Source: Paraburkholderia phosphatilytica (GTDB taxonomy: Bacteria > Pseudomonadota > Gammaproteobacteria > Burkholderiales > Burkholderiaceae). From it: 64,000 bases of DNA. A program made the position numbers and the translations under genes. Below are positions 38,074 to 47,011 of the stretch, in pieces (positions within the stretch are counted from its first letter, which is position 1; each line of letters starts with the position of its first letter). The DNA is taken from contig NZ_QQOA01000011.1 of assembly GCF_003443895.1 (NCBI RefSeq), forward strand, positions 124,001 to 188,000, in the 5' to 3' direction. The notes under the pieces were generated by a model, which was not told the origin of the DNA, searched no databases, and worked only from the letters and a program-made list of their open reading frames with translations.

Positions 38074-39000
38074 TCAGTGCAGCAGCAGTGCTGCAGCCGA
38101 GAAACCGCCTACACCGCTGGCGAAGAGCAGGACCGGCTCACCATGCTGCAGCGAGGTACAGTCGCGCAGGTTGATGAGCGCATCGCTGACGCTTGCATGC
38201 CCGATGCGCGCGAAGTTTGCGACGTAAAGGCGCTCCGGGGGGATATCCAGCGATGCAAGCAGCCGTCGCCATCCTGGCAGGTCCAGGTGATGAGGCAGCA
38301 CGCGCCCGATGGCGTGGGGCTCGAGGCCTGCCTGTGCGCACACCTGCCGTATCAGCGCACGCGCATCGAGCAGTTCCTGTGCGGCGCGCAGTGGATGAAC
38401 GGGCGCAAGCGCGCCTCGCCAGTCGTCTGCGCGGGTGTGGGTGGCCAGTGCTGCGAGCCGGTTCGCGGGCGTATTGCGCGCGATGAGCGCAGCGGCTGCG
38501 CCATCGCTCATCAGTCCCGCACCGTTGACTGACCGGTCCGGTTCATACGGCATTGCATCCGCACCGACGAGCAGCACGCGGGCAAGCGCGGGGCGCGCGG
38601 CGAACATCGCGCGGATGATGCGCAGCGCGGCAAGGAGCGAGGCGCAATGCTGCTGCGAGAACGAAAACGCTTCGGCACGCGCGAGCCCGCAATGGCAGCA
38701 CAGCAGGCGGGGCAATGACAGGGGCGGTGGCGCGACGCTCATCTGCAGCGTGTGCGTGTAGACGAGACAGTCGATCGACGCGGGTTCGAGGGCGGTCTCA
38801 TCGAGCAGCGTCTTCACGGCCGTTGCTGCCATCGTCAGGACGCTTTCACCCGCAGCGTCGCGATAAAGGTGCGCGCCTGCGCGCCCGAGCTGCATCGCAT
38901 GGTGCCGGGGCGCTCCGGTGCGGGCGGCCCATCCGGAGACATCCCGCACGCCTCCTGGCAGGTAGTACGCCGCGTGGGCGATACCGATCTGTGGCTTCAT
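38074..39000 (-). CDS. KAS III-like condensing enzyme with catalytic Cys (PqsC-like), pair 1
   Basis: A 308-residue thiolase-fold protein of the beta-ketoacyl-ACP synthase III type. The nucleophile is present as Cys119 in FSFSQQHCAS, and a His in VLPHHLDLPGW (237-238) sits at the catalytic-His position. The usual Asn of the triad is replaced: the motif reads NFARIGHAS (His268). Active Cys/His without Asn is also the situation in PqsC. It is the last gene of the operon, overlapping the Cys-less partner upstream (ATGA). It is similar throughout to the protein at 44743-45690. Confidence 0.82.
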   Translation of the reverse strand: MKPQIGIAHAAYYLPGGVRDVSGWAARTGAPRHHAMQLGRAGAHLYRDAAGESVLTMAATAVKTLLDETALEPASIDCLVYTHTLQMSVAPPPLSLPRLLCCHCGLARAEAFSFSQQHCASLLAALRIIRAMFAARPALARVLLVGADAMPYEPDRSVNGAGLMSDGAAAALIARNTPANRLAALATHTRADDWRGALAPVHPLRAAQELLDARALIRQVCAQAGLEPHAIGRVLPHHLDLPGWRRLLASLDIPPERLYVANFARIGHASVSDALINLRDCTSLQHGEPVLLFASGVGGFSAAALLLH

Positions 39001-40067
39001 GGGCAAGGCGCTGTGGGGCAGGCAATCCACTGACCGGGCGCTCCCTGCACCTGTAGCAGCGAGCATCCTGCAAAGCCGCCGGGCCCGATTCCCCAGGCGA
39101 GCACAAGGCTGCCTGCGGGCAGGGCCTGTGCGCGGGGCAGTCCCGAAAGACGCACGATGATGTCGGCTGCCCCGAGGTAACACGACGGTGCGCTACCCGG
39201 AGAACATGCCATGAGCTGCGGATAACGCAGGACCGTACCCGCCGGGAAGAGGGCGACCGGGTGCCCGGTTGTGTGCGTGATCATCGAGGTGCTGAGGCGG
39301 TGCTGCGAGAGGAGCGTGTCGATCAGTCTGGCGAGCACTGGTGCAAAGGCGGCGGGCGCAACGGGCCAGTCCTGCGCTGCAGGTGTGGCGGGCGCCAGCG
39401 TCTGCGTCACGGTGCCGAGTACGCGAAGTCCGCGGCCCTCGCGCGGGCCGCGCTCAAGAAGCAGCGCACCTGCGCCGTCTCCATGCATGAGTGATCGTGG
39501 CACCTGCCGGCTGAACGGGGGCCGCCATTTCTCGGCCGCCACGATGAGGACTGCGTCAGACGCGGGCTCCGCCACGAAAAGGTCGCAGGCGAGCCGCAGC
39601 GCGGTGAACACCGATGCGCCCTGCTGCTGCGACAGCGCAAAGGCAAACGGGGTGCCTGCGGCGAGCGAGCCCAGGCGTCCCGCGGTGGTGGTGGAGACGT
39701 GCTCGTTCAGGCAGCTGTGGCAGAACATGATGACGTCCGGCGCGGGCGCACGGCGCTGACGCCCGGTGAGGATGATGCCTGCGGCGCGCGCAGCGAGTCC
39801 CGAAAGATCGTCACCGGATTCAACAGGAACCGGGCCCTGGTATGCGCTGCCGCACGCGTTGCCACTGCCGTTGCGCGTGTGTCCGTGGCCGCGCGCGGGG
39901 CCGTCCGGATGACCGGTACGGTATGCGTCGAACCAGGGGCGCCAGATTGCGGGTGCCCATCCTGCGGGCGCGGTGCGGGCGAGCTCACGCGCGATCCTGT
40001 TCCACCGGCGCTGCGTCACTGCGGGCGGGACGTGCGTGGCGAGTGCGGTGATGACTGGCGTGTTCAT
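38997..40067 (-). CDS. KAS III-like protein lacking catalytic Cys (PqsB-like), pair 1
   Basis: A 356-residue thiolase-fold protein. At the nucleophile position the motif reads FALSQQQGAS, so Gly150 replaces Cys. The catalytic His and Asn regions are also changed (HTTGHPVAL; CYLGAADIIV). It resembles the protein at 45687-46724 (both have VAAE[KR]WRPPF). By analogy with PqsB, it is probably a structural partner of the Cys-bearing enzyme encoded next. The ATG at 40067 overlaps the GNAT stop; a GTG six codons earlier is possible. Confidence 0.78.
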   Translation of the reverse strand: MNTPVITALATHVPPAVTQRRWNRIARELARTAPAGWAPAIWRPWFDAYRTGHPDGPARGHGHTRNGSGNACGSAYQGPVPVESGDDLSGLAARAAGIILTGRQRRAPAPDVIMFCHSCLNEHVSTTTAGRLGSLAAGTPFAFALSQQQGASVFTALRLACDLFVAEPASDAVLIVAAEKWRPPFSRQVPRSLMHGDGAGALLLERGPREGRGLRVLGTVTQTLAPATPAAQDWPVAPAAFAPVLARLIDTLLSQHRLSTSMITHTTGHPVALFPAGTVLRYPQLMACSPGSAPSCYLGAADIIVRLSGLPRAQALPAGSLVLAWGIGPGGFAGCSLLQVQGAPGQWIACPTAPCP

Positions 40068-40717
40068 GCGGAGCACGACGTCCACCGCCCGTCGTCGAGC
40101 TCGGCGGGCACGAGGTCATAGAGGATCCTGCCCACGTACTGTCCGTCAAGCCGGTGGCAGTACCGCTGCAGGCCAATGCGTCGAAAGCCGACGCGCGTGA
40201 GGAGGCGCTGTGAACGCACGTTGCACTCCACGGCCCAGGCCGAGACGCTGCGCAGCCCGTACTGCTTGAAGACCTCACGAAGGATGCACACCGATGCGTC
40301 GCAGGTGATGCCGGGGCGGGCATGGCACAGCGGATCGCGCAGTACCCAGAACGAGCCACTGGCAAACGGATGCGTGACGTCGTTTACGGCGACAAGGCCG
40401 CACGCTTCGGCCCGGGGCGCCTCACCGAACACACGCAGGTAATGCCGCCCGCCCAGGAGCATGGCCCGCAGGGCGTGCATGGGCAGGCTTTGCCGACCCT
40501 GACCGAAATCGAACCACTGGTTCGCCGCGGGGTTCGCGAACCACGCCTCGATGGCCACCAGATCGTCGCCTGCAGGTTCACGAAGCCAGCAGTGCCCGGC
40601 TGCACGGACCGTGGCAGAAGGGGAGGCAGACAGCGTGGCAGAAGGCGTGGGGGAGGCCACTGGTGACGCGCGCGCGGGTCTGGGCCCGGCGCTGCCCGGG
40701 TGTGGAGCGCACTTCAT
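40064..40717 (-). CDS. GNAT-family N-acetyltransferase
   Basis: A 217-residue acyltransferase-fold protein. After a Pro/Ser-rich N-terminal tail (about 35 residues) comes WFDFGQGRQSLP, and later VFKQYGLRSVSAWAVECNVR, then SQRLLTRVGFRRIG, the usual end of GNAT domains. It would transfer an acyl group from CoA or ACP to an amine. In this operon an amine made by the ligase/decarboxylase module is a reasonable acceptor (inference). Both ends overlap neighbours by ATGA. Confidence 0.78.
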   Translation of the reverse strand: MKCAPHPGSAGPRPARASPVASPTPSATLSASPSATVRAAGHCWLREPAGDDLVAIEAWFANPAANQWFDFGQGRQSLPMHALRAMLLGGRHYLRVFGEAPRAEACGLVAVNDVTHPFASGSFWVLRDPLCHARPGITCDASVCILREVFKQYGLRSVSAWAVECNVRSQRLLTRVGFRRIGLQRYCHRLDGQYVGRILYDLVPAELDDGRWTSCSA

Positions 40718-41832
40718 GGCGAGCCTGCCCGCGCAGCGCCCGCAGCACGCGTACACAGCGCGTCTGCCGAGAGCAGCAGCAGGTTCGCCAGCGGCGGAAC
40801 CTGCTGGAACCACGCAGCCGCAGGCAGGCCTTCGACGTAGCCGTGAGCGCCACAGAGCTGTACGAGCTCTCGGGTAGTGGCGACCGCTTCAAGCGCGACG
40901 TGCCGGAACACCTGCGGTGCGAGACACGCACGTGTGGCGCCGGCTGCTGCGCTCACGCTGCGCAGGAAAAGGGTGCTCACGTGTGTGGCGACCAGCATGT
41001 CGGCGAGCCGGGCGGCAACCAGCTGCTGTGCTGCAAGTGGCCTGCGGAATGCGTGGCGGGTGGTGGTGTGGTCGAGCGCAAGCGCGACGGCCTGCTGCAT
41101 GGTACCGGCAAGCAGTGCGCAGAGGTACGAGCCGGTCTCGGTGAGCCACTCGCGCACGGGCGGCGCATCGTCCGCCGGTGCAGCGAGCGCCTCGCATCGC
41201 GAGAGACCTGCCTGGCTCACCTGCAGCCGCTCGAGGGCGAGCGCCCCGACCGAGGCAACGGGATGCCGGTGCGTGACGGCCCTGGTCCAGTCATCGCCGG
41301 TGGCGAGCACCAGACGGCAATCGCCGGATGCGCCGGATGCGCCGGACGTGCGGACCATGGCAAACCCTGCGGCGTGCTCGTGCAGCTGCAGCCGCCACAG
41401 CGTGCACGCATGCGCGCCCGGTACGGTGAGGCTCACGGATGTGGTGCCGTCGAGATAGCTGCGCATGTCCGGTGCCGCCAGACGGTGCAGGGCATCATGG
41501 GCGCGCAGCACGAGGAGCGCGGGCACGCTGAGCGTGAGCAGCGCGGCGCTGTCCAGTGGACCGTGTGCGAGCTGCTCGATCACGGCGTAGAGGGCCTCCT
41601 GGCTGACACCTGCTCCGCCTGCCGTGACTGGCAGTATCAGCGCGTCAAGGCCGAGTGCCGCTGCGAGGCGCGCGCTCCGGGCGCGACTGTGCGGCTGTGC
41701 AGGCACGGAGAGCAGCGGGATGAGGTGCTCGCGCGCAAGGCGTCCTGCTGCGTCACGCAGCAGCTGCTGGTCCTCACCCGGTGCGCGTATGGGCGGGGGC
41801 GTGATGGCGGGGCGGTTCTGGCAGTGGAGCAT
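40714..41832 (-). CDS. acyl-CoA dehydrogenase-like protein, divergent
   Basis: A 372-residue protein with the fold of acyl-CoA dehydrogenases, recognisable in the C-terminal helical domain (GTMQQAVALALDHTTTRHAF, then RRPLAAQQLVAARLADM). The segment where the catalytic Glu usually lies reads LCGAHGYVEGLPAAAWFQQV and lacks the EG[TS]xxxxR pattern, and the N-terminal FAD-contact motifs are weak. It may act on an acyl-ACP or be a partner of the full-length dehydrogenase at 47012-48277. GGAGG precedes the ATG. Confidence 0.72.
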   Translation of the reverse strand: MLHCQNRPAITPPPIRAPGEDQQLLRDAAGRLAREHLIPLLSVPAQPHSRARSARLAAALGLDALILPVTAGGAGVSQEALYAVIEQLAHGPLDSAALLTLSVPALLVLRAHDALHRLAAPDMRSYLDGTTSVSLTVPGAHACTLWRLQLHEHAAGFAMVRTSGASGASGDCRLVLATGDDWTRAVTHRHPVASVGALALERLQVSQAGLSRCEALAAPADDAPPVREWLTETGSYLCALLAGTMQQAVALALDHTTTRHAFRRPLAAQQLVAARLADMLVATHVSTLFLRSVSAAAGATRACLAPQVFRHVALEAVATTRELVQLCGAHGYVEGLPAAAWFQQVPPLANLLLLSADALCTRAAGAARAGSP

Positions 41833-41866
41833 CGCGGGCCTCCAGGCGGCAAGGCGGGTTACCGGT

Positions 41867-43075
41867 TCAGACGAGCATCTCGACCGGGGGCGGGTGTCCG
41901 AGGAAGTCGCCCGGACTTGCCGAGCGGCCGTACGCGCCGGACTGGAGGACGACCACGAAGTCGCCAATCTCCGCGACAGGCAGCATCACGTCGTGTGCGA
42001 TGCGATCCAGTGGCGTGCAGAGGCAGCCGACCACGCTGCAGCGCTCAAGCCTGTGGCTGTGCGTGCGCTGCGCGAGCACGACCGGATAGTTGCGGCGAAG
42101 CACCTGGCCGAAGTTGCCTGAAGCGGCGAGGTGATGGTGCATTCCGCCATCGGTCACAAGGAACGTCTGGCCGCCGGAGATCTTGCGGTCAATGACGCGG
42201 CACACGTAGATGCCGGCTTCCCCGGTCAGGTAGCGACCCAGTTCGATCACGGCCTGTGTGCCCGGCAGCTGTTCGCGCAGGCGGGCGTGCCACGCGTGCA
42301 TCGCAGTGCCTACCGCATGCAGGTCGAGTGCGCGCTCGCCGGGGAAATACGGGATACCAAAGCCTCCGCCGAAGTTGATGAAGCCTGGTGCGCCGGCCAG
42401 GCCGGCGCACAGCCGCGTGATCATCGCGAGGCTCTGCTCCTGCGCCTCGATGATGGTTGGCGCGTGCAGGCACTGCGAGCCCCAGAACACGTGAAAACCC
42501 GCGAGGGTGAGATCCTGCGCGACGACGGCATCGAGCAGTGCGGGCACCTGCGCGGCGTCGACTCCAAAGGGACCGGCGCTGCCGCCCATGCGCATGCCGC
42601 TGCGACCGGGGCTGAAGTCAGGATTGACCCGGATGGCGATGCCGGGGCGTACGCCCAGCTCCCAGCCAAGCGCTGCGACGTGGCGCAGCTGCGTAACCGA
42701 TTCGACGTGGATGGGCACGCCTGCTGCCACGGCACGCCGCAGGTCCTGCAGGGATTTTCCCGGTCCGGCAAATCCCACCTGCTGCGGCGACACGCCAGTG
42801 TCCAGCGCGAGCGCCATCTCCGCAGCCGAGGCGACATCGAATCCGTCCACGCAGCCGGCAAGCAGCTGGACGACTGCCGGCATCGGATTGGCCTTGACCG
42901 AGTAGTGCAGCTGCGTCCCTGCAGGCAACGTATCGCGCAGCAGACGTACGCGCGCCTCGATGGCGCTGCGCCCGTAGGCAAAGAACGGGGTCTGGCCGGC
43001 GCGGGCAGCGAGGCGCCGGAGGTCAGTGCCACTGATCCAGGGTGCAACATGTGCGTTGTCCGCTTGTGCAGTCAT
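41867..43075 (-). CDS. PLP-dependent fold-III decarboxylase (BtrK / exosortase-associated type)
   Basis: A 402-residue decarboxylase of the alanine-racemase/diaminopimelate decarboxylase fold. Lys61 in HYSVKANPMP binds PLP. Other motifs are FHVFWGSQ, NFGGGFGIPYF, ELGRYLTGEAGIYV and the Cys-bearing VVGCLCTPLDRI. The last motif is like that of the exosortase-A-associated decarboxylases and of BtrK/VinO, which decarboxylate an amino acid while it is bound to an ACP. The adjacent ligase overlaps by 4 bp and an ACP is in the operon, which fits that reaction. The amino acid is unknown. Confidence 0.85.
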   Translation of the reverse strand: MTAQADNAHVAPWISGTDLRRLAARAGQTPFFAYGRSAIEARVRLLRDTLPAGTQLHYSVKANPMPAVVQLLAGCVDGFDVASAAEMALALDTGVSPQQVGFAGPGKSLQDLRRAVAAGVPIHVESVTQLRHVAALGWELGVRPGIAIRVNPDFSPGRSGMRMGGSAGPFGVDAAQVPALLDAVVAQDLTLAGFHVFWGSQCLHAPTIIEAQEQSLAMITRLCAGLAGAPGFINFGGGFGIPYFPGERALDLHAVGTAMHAWHARLREQLPGTQAVIELGRYLTGEAGIYVCRVIDRKISGGQTFLVTDGGMHHHLAASGNFGQVLRRNYPVVLAQRTHSHRLERCSVVGCLCTPLDRIAHDVMLPVAEIGDFVVVLQSGAYGRSASPGDFLGHPPPVEMLV

Positions 43076-44700
43076 GGCCGGGCCTCTCCTGAAGCAGTCG
43101 GGCGCTCACGCAGCATGGCGCGCAGCGCGCTGCGGTCGAACTTGCCGTTTGGATTGCGCGGCAGGCGTGCACAGACGACGAAATGCGCCGGAACCATGTA
43201 GGGCGGCATGTGATGGGCACACCAGCTGCGCAGTGCCTGCGGGTCGAATGATTCGGGCGAAGCCGGCGTGAGAAGCAGGGTGATCACCTCGCCGAGTGCT
43301 TCATCAGGAGTACCGATCGCTACGGCTTCGCTCACGAGCCCGCTCGCGTGGACTGTTTCCTCCACTTCCTCGGGGCTCACCCGGTAACCCGACGTCTTGA
43401 TCTGGGCGTCCTGGCGCGCGACAAAGTACAGGAAGCCCTCCGCGTCGCGCCGCACCAGATCGCCTGACCAGACCGCCTGGGCGGGCGATGTGCCACCCGG
43501 GCCAGGTTCCGGTGATGGCCGGTAGCGCAGTGCAGTGTGTGCGGGGTCATTCCAGTAGCCAGGCGTGACGAACGCGCCGGTATGGACGAGCTCACCGGTC
43601 TCTCCCGGCGCGCAGGGCGTGCCGTCCTCATGCACAACGAGCACGCGGGCATTGGGCACGGCCTTGCCGATCGATCCGGGACGCCGGTCGATTTCGGCCG
43701 GTTCGAGAAAGGTCGAACGGAACGCTTCGGTCAGGCCGTACATCAGGCAGGGTGCCGCCTGCGGAAAGATCTCACGCAGCCGCCCGAGAACGGCAAGCGG
43801 CAGGTGTCCACCGGTATTTGCGAAGTAGCGGATCTGCCTGCGTGCGGTATCTGGCCAGTCTGCGCGCGCAAGCTGCATCCACAGCGGAGGCACGCCCGTG
43901 ATGGCCGTCACGCCCTCGTGCTCGCATGTGGTGGTGACGTCGCCGGGTGTCAGATAGTTGAGCAGTATGGGCGTGGCCCCGGCGGCCCAGGCCGAGGTGA
44001 GCTGGCTCAGGCCGGCATCGAAGCTCAGTGGCAGCACGGCGAGAATGCGGTCAGCGGCCGTGTGCTGCAGATAGTGCGCGACGCTCCATGCGCCTTCGAG
44101 CAGGTTGCGGTGGGTGACCATGACACCTTTGGGCAGACCCGTTGAGCCAGACGTATAGAGGATGGCGGCAAGATCGGTATCGATGCCGCCCGCAGCGGCT
44201 GCCGGCAGGCGCGAGGGTTCATCGGCTGCACCCGTGCGCGTGGGTGCTGGCCATGGGTAGAGGGTAGCGGCACAGGCTGGCTGCATGGATGGACTGGAGT
44301 GTGAACCGTCTGGTGGATCGACTGCCATCACGGCGGGCACGACCAGCGACGCTTCGCTCTCCAGAATGCGGGCGCGCTCACGGGTAGTCACAAGACATCG
44401 CGCCCCGCAGTCGCGCAGGATATGCGCAACCTGTCGCGGCCTGAGCAGCGCATTGACCGGGACCGACACGCAGCCCGCCGCCGCGCTGCCAAGGAGCGCG
44501 ACGACGGTCTCGACACGTTTGTCCAGAAAGATGGCAACGCGTTCGCCAGGGGAGATGCCATATCCGGCAAGCGCTTCGCCGAACGCACGGGCGTGGCAGG
44601 AGAGGCCAGCGTACGTAATGCGTGTGCGCCCCGAGATCAACGCTGTGGCGTGCGGCGAATGCCGGGCAACTGTTTCAACCAGATCGAGGATGTTTCGCAT
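43072..44700 (-). CDS. AMP-forming amino acid/acyl-ACP ligase (exosortase-associated or BtrJ type)
   Basis: A 542-residue ANL-superfamily ligase. Motifs in order are LYTSGSTGLPKGVMVTHRN, the YGLTEAF core, WSGDLVRRDAEGFLYF, KTSGYRVSPEEVEE, and PRNPNGKFDRSAL with the catalytic Lys. The pairing with a fold-III PLP decarboxylase is that of exosortase-A loci and of BtrJ-BtrK. It probably activates an amino or dicarboxylic amino acid and loads the ACP at 46717-46995. No exosortase gene is seen nearby. Confidence 0.85.
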   Translation of the reverse strand: MRNILDLVETVARHSPHATALISGRTRITYAGLSCHARAFGEALAGYGISPGERVAIFLDKRVETVVALLGSAAAGCVSVPVNALLRPRQVAHILRDCGARCLVTTRERARILESEASLVVPAVMAVDPPDGSHSSPSMQPACAATLYPWPAPTRTGAADEPSRLPAAAAGGIDTDLAAILYTSGSTGLPKGVMVTHRNLLEGAWSVAHYLQHTAADRILAVLPLSFDAGLSQLTSAWAAGATPILLNYLTPGDVTTTCEHEGVTAITGVPPLWMQLARADWPDTARRQIRYFANTGGHLPLAVLGRLREIFPQAAPCLMYGLTEAFRSTFLEPAEIDRRPGSIGKAVPNARVLVVHEDGTPCAPGETGELVHTGAFVTPGYWNDPAHTALRYRPSPEPGPGGTSPAQAVWSGDLVRRDAEGFLYFVARQDAQIKTSGYRVSPEEVEETVHASGLVSEAVAIGTPDEALGEVITLLLTPASPESFDPQALRSWCAHHMPPYMVPAHFVVCARLPRNPNGKFDRSALRAMLRERPTASGEARP

Positions 44701-44742
44701 GTCTGTCTCCGCACTGCAGAGGTCATGGCGCAGGGCCGGGTG

Positions 44743-45690
44743 TCAGTGGCGGATGACCATCGCGCCAAAGCAACCCGCGAGGCCGCTGGAGAAAAGCAGC
44801 GACCATTCGCCCGGTGCCGTGACTCCACATCCGTGCAGGTTGATGAACGGATCGGCGCCGAACACATGGCCCGTGCGTGTGAAGTTGCGCGTGAAAAGGC
44901 GCTCCGGGGCGATGCCGAGCATCCCGAGCAGCCTGTACCAGCCTTGCAGGTCGACGTGATGTGGCAGCACGCGCGTGATGGCACGCGCGGGGACGCCCGC
45001 CTGTGCGAGTGCTGCACGCATGGTGGAAAACGCCGACCAGTAGTACCTGTCATCAGGAACAGGCTGCGCGTTCGCATCCGTGCCGTGAAAAAAGCGCCCG
45101 TCTGTGAAGAGGCGCAGGGCCGCGATGTGGTTGCGCGCGCCACCGCGCTCAAGGAGCAGTGCGCATGCGCCGTCGCTGTGCAGCGCGAGTTCACCCACCG
45201 CCCGCAACGGGTCGCAGCCGGAGCCGATCACATCGGCACACACGACGATTGCCCGGGACATCGCGGGGTGCTGTTCCATCAGTGCCTGTGTGACGTGGAT
45301 GGCGGCCAGCGGTGAGACACAGTTCTGCTGGGATATGGAGAAGGCGAGCGCGCCCGAGAGGCCGGTGCAGCGCTGGATCCGGCTGACCGAGCTGTATGGA
45401 GCCGCATCGGCGCTTGTCTGGATGGTGCAGGCGTGCACAAGCAGGTCGACCTGCCCGGGTGGCGTGCGGTTGTCCTCAAGCAGTGAGCGCACGGCCCGGA
45501 TGGCGAGACACACGGGCGAGGTTCCCTGCGCGTCATGAAAGTGCAGTGCCCCGTTTCGCAGCAGCGCGTCAGCATGTGCGCGGGGCACCCCACAGCGTGC
45601 GGCCCACTCGTGTACACCGGTCACGCGTGCGGGAAGGCAGCAGGCGAGCGCGGAGAGGGTGAGCACTGGTGCTGGCAGTCGCGCCGTCAT
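44743..45690 (-). CDS. KAS III-like condensing enzyme with catalytic Cys (PqsC-like), pair 2
   Basis: A 315-residue thiolase-fold enzyme. Cys124 in FSISQQNCVSP is the nucleophile, a His is present in VLPHHVDLQGW (244-245), and the Asn position is again His (TRTGHVFGAD, His275). It is the paralogue of the protein at 38074-39000, with the same PHH[LV]DLxGW and xTGH motifs. It follows the Cys-less partner at 45687-46724 with an ATGA overlap. It probably condenses or transfers an acyl group with an ACP- or CoA-bound substrate. Confidence 0.82.
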   Translation of the reverse strand: MTARLPAPVLTLSALACCLPARVTGVHEWAARCGVPRAHADALLRNGALHFHDAQGTSPVCLAIRAVRSLLEDNRTPPGQVDLLVHACTIQTSADAAPYSSVSRIQRCTGLSGALAFSISQQNCVSPLAAIHVTQALMEQHPAMSRAIVVCADVIGSGCDPLRAVGELALHSDGACALLLERGGARNHIAALRLFTDGRFFHGTDANAQPVPDDRYYWSAFSTMRAALAQAGVPARAITRVLPHHVDLQGWYRLLGMLGIAPERLFTRNFTRTGHVFGADPFINLHGCGVTAPGEWSLLFSSGLAGCFGAMVIRH

Positions 45691-46724
45691 GACTCTCCCT
45701 CCGTGTAGCGCAGCAGGGCGCAGGCCACCTGTTTCTCGAGTCCTGCAGACCAGATGAGGATGCGCTGCCCGTGTTCCGGGGTGGTTGCGCGCAGCAGTCC
45801 ATCGAGCTGCACCGGCGTGTCAGCCGTGCCGAGGTAGCCGCAACTGGCGAGCTGCGCGTCCCGGTTGCGCCACAGGGGCAGGCCACATCGCGCACTGATC
45901 TCTCGCGTGAGTTCCGCGTCGATGCAGGCGGGCAGAACCCGGTCGACCGCAGACGGCTGCAGCCACACCTGTGCGCAGCATTCCTCAATGACTGCCACGA
46001 GCATGGCCGGATCAACCCCGACGTGAACTGCGCAGGATGCATCGCCGCTCGTGGGCGTTCGCACGGCAAGCGCCTCCAGTTGCCATCCGCTGCGCACTGA
46101 CCGGCTGACCAGTACCGCGGCCGCGCCATCACCCAGCGCAGTGAGCGGGCCGACCGTGCGCGCGAACGGTGGGCGCCACCGTTCGGCCGCGACCAGCAGG
46201 ACATACTGCATCCCGGGGTCGCTGCGCATCATCGCCCGTGTGACCTGCAAGGCCATCAGGAAGGACGCACCCTGAAGCTGTCCGATCGCAATGGGACTGC
46301 GTGCGCCACCAAGCTCGCACTGAAGGCGACAGGCGCAGGACAGCGTGAGCGCATGCTCGAAACTGCCCTGACACACAATGATCTGGTCGGGCTGGCGTGC
46401 CTCAGGCGACGGTTGTGCCCTTACGAGCCTGCGCGCCACGAGCAGCGCCATGTCCGAGACGCCGAGCGCGGTTTCAACGGCAACACTGGGCACGAAGCGT
46501 CCAGCAACCTGCAGTGCACCGGTGTCGTGCCGGGCAGGGCAGGCTTCCATCGCAGCATTGCGCCAGCGAAGTGTATCGGCGTAGACCGACTGCATCCTCG
46601 CTTCGGCGGGGCCGGCAAGGGGCGTCGCGCAGATCCTGGCTGCGGCCTCGGGCGTCATCCGGACTGACGGTACATAGGATGTCGTCGCCACGATGGCTGG
46701 CCGTACTTCAGCGCGATCAGCCAT
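45687..46724 (-). CDS. KAS III-like protein lacking catalytic Cys (PqsB-like), pair 2
   Basis: A 345-residue thiolase-fold protein. The nucleophile position reads IAIGQLQGAS (Gly152 in place of Cys) and the His motif is replaced by VLPACIDAEL. The region CGYLGTADTPVQL parallels CYLGAADIIVRL of the protein at 38997-40067. Such an inactive member usually pairs with an active one, as PqsB with PqsC. It overlaps the ACP gene by 8 bp at its start and the active partner by 4 bp at its end. Confidence 0.78.
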   Translation of the reverse strand: MADRAEVRPAIVATTSYVPSVRMTPEAAARICATPLAGPAEARMQSVYADTLRWRNAAMEACPARHDTGALQVAGRFVPSVAVETALGVSDMALLVARRLVRAQPSPEARQPDQIIVCQGSFEHALTLSCACRLQCELGGARSPIAIGQLQGASFLMALQVTRAMMRSDPGMQYVLLVAAERWRPPFARTVGPLTALGDGAAAVLVSRSVRSGWQLEALAVRTPTSGDASCAVHVGVDPAMLVAVIEECCAQVWLQPSAVDRVLPACIDAELTREISARCGLPLWRNRDAQLASCGYLGTADTPVQLDGLLRATTPEHGQRILIWSAGLEKQVACALLRYTEGES

Positions 46725-46995
46725 GATGCAGTCGCGACCAGGCGAATGCGACCAGGTTGTCAAAGCGCAGGAAAAGATCAGAAGACAGATCCTCCGGTGC
46801 GAGTGTGAAACCAAGGCGAAGCTCGAGCTGCAGAAGCAGGTCGGTCATGTTCATCGAGTCAATGCCAAGGTCGAGCAGACTGGTGTCGTCCCCAACGAGA
46901 TCGGTGCGCACGTGTTCGCCGAGCACGGACTGCAGGCACGTCCTGACGATGGTGGCAACGTCGTCCTGGCTGGCGGCAGGGGAACTGGAAGTCAT
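46717..46995 (-). CDS. acyl carrier protein
   Basis: A 92-residue carrier protein with the phosphopantetheine site DLGIDSMNM (Ser47) and the acidic helices typical of ACPs. The ATG at 46995 fits the domain; the frame is open further upstream. It is the second gene of the operon, 16 bp after the acyl-CoA dehydrogenase, and would hold the substrates of the ligase, decarboxylase and condensing enzymes. Confidence 0.9.
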   Translation of the reverse strand: MTSSSPAASQDDVATIVRTCLQSVLGEHVRTDLVGDDTSLLDLGIDSMNMTDLLLQLELRLGFTLAPEDLSSDLFLRFDNLVAFAWSRLHHG

Positions 46996-47011
46996 GAGGC
47001 GTCTCCGGTTT

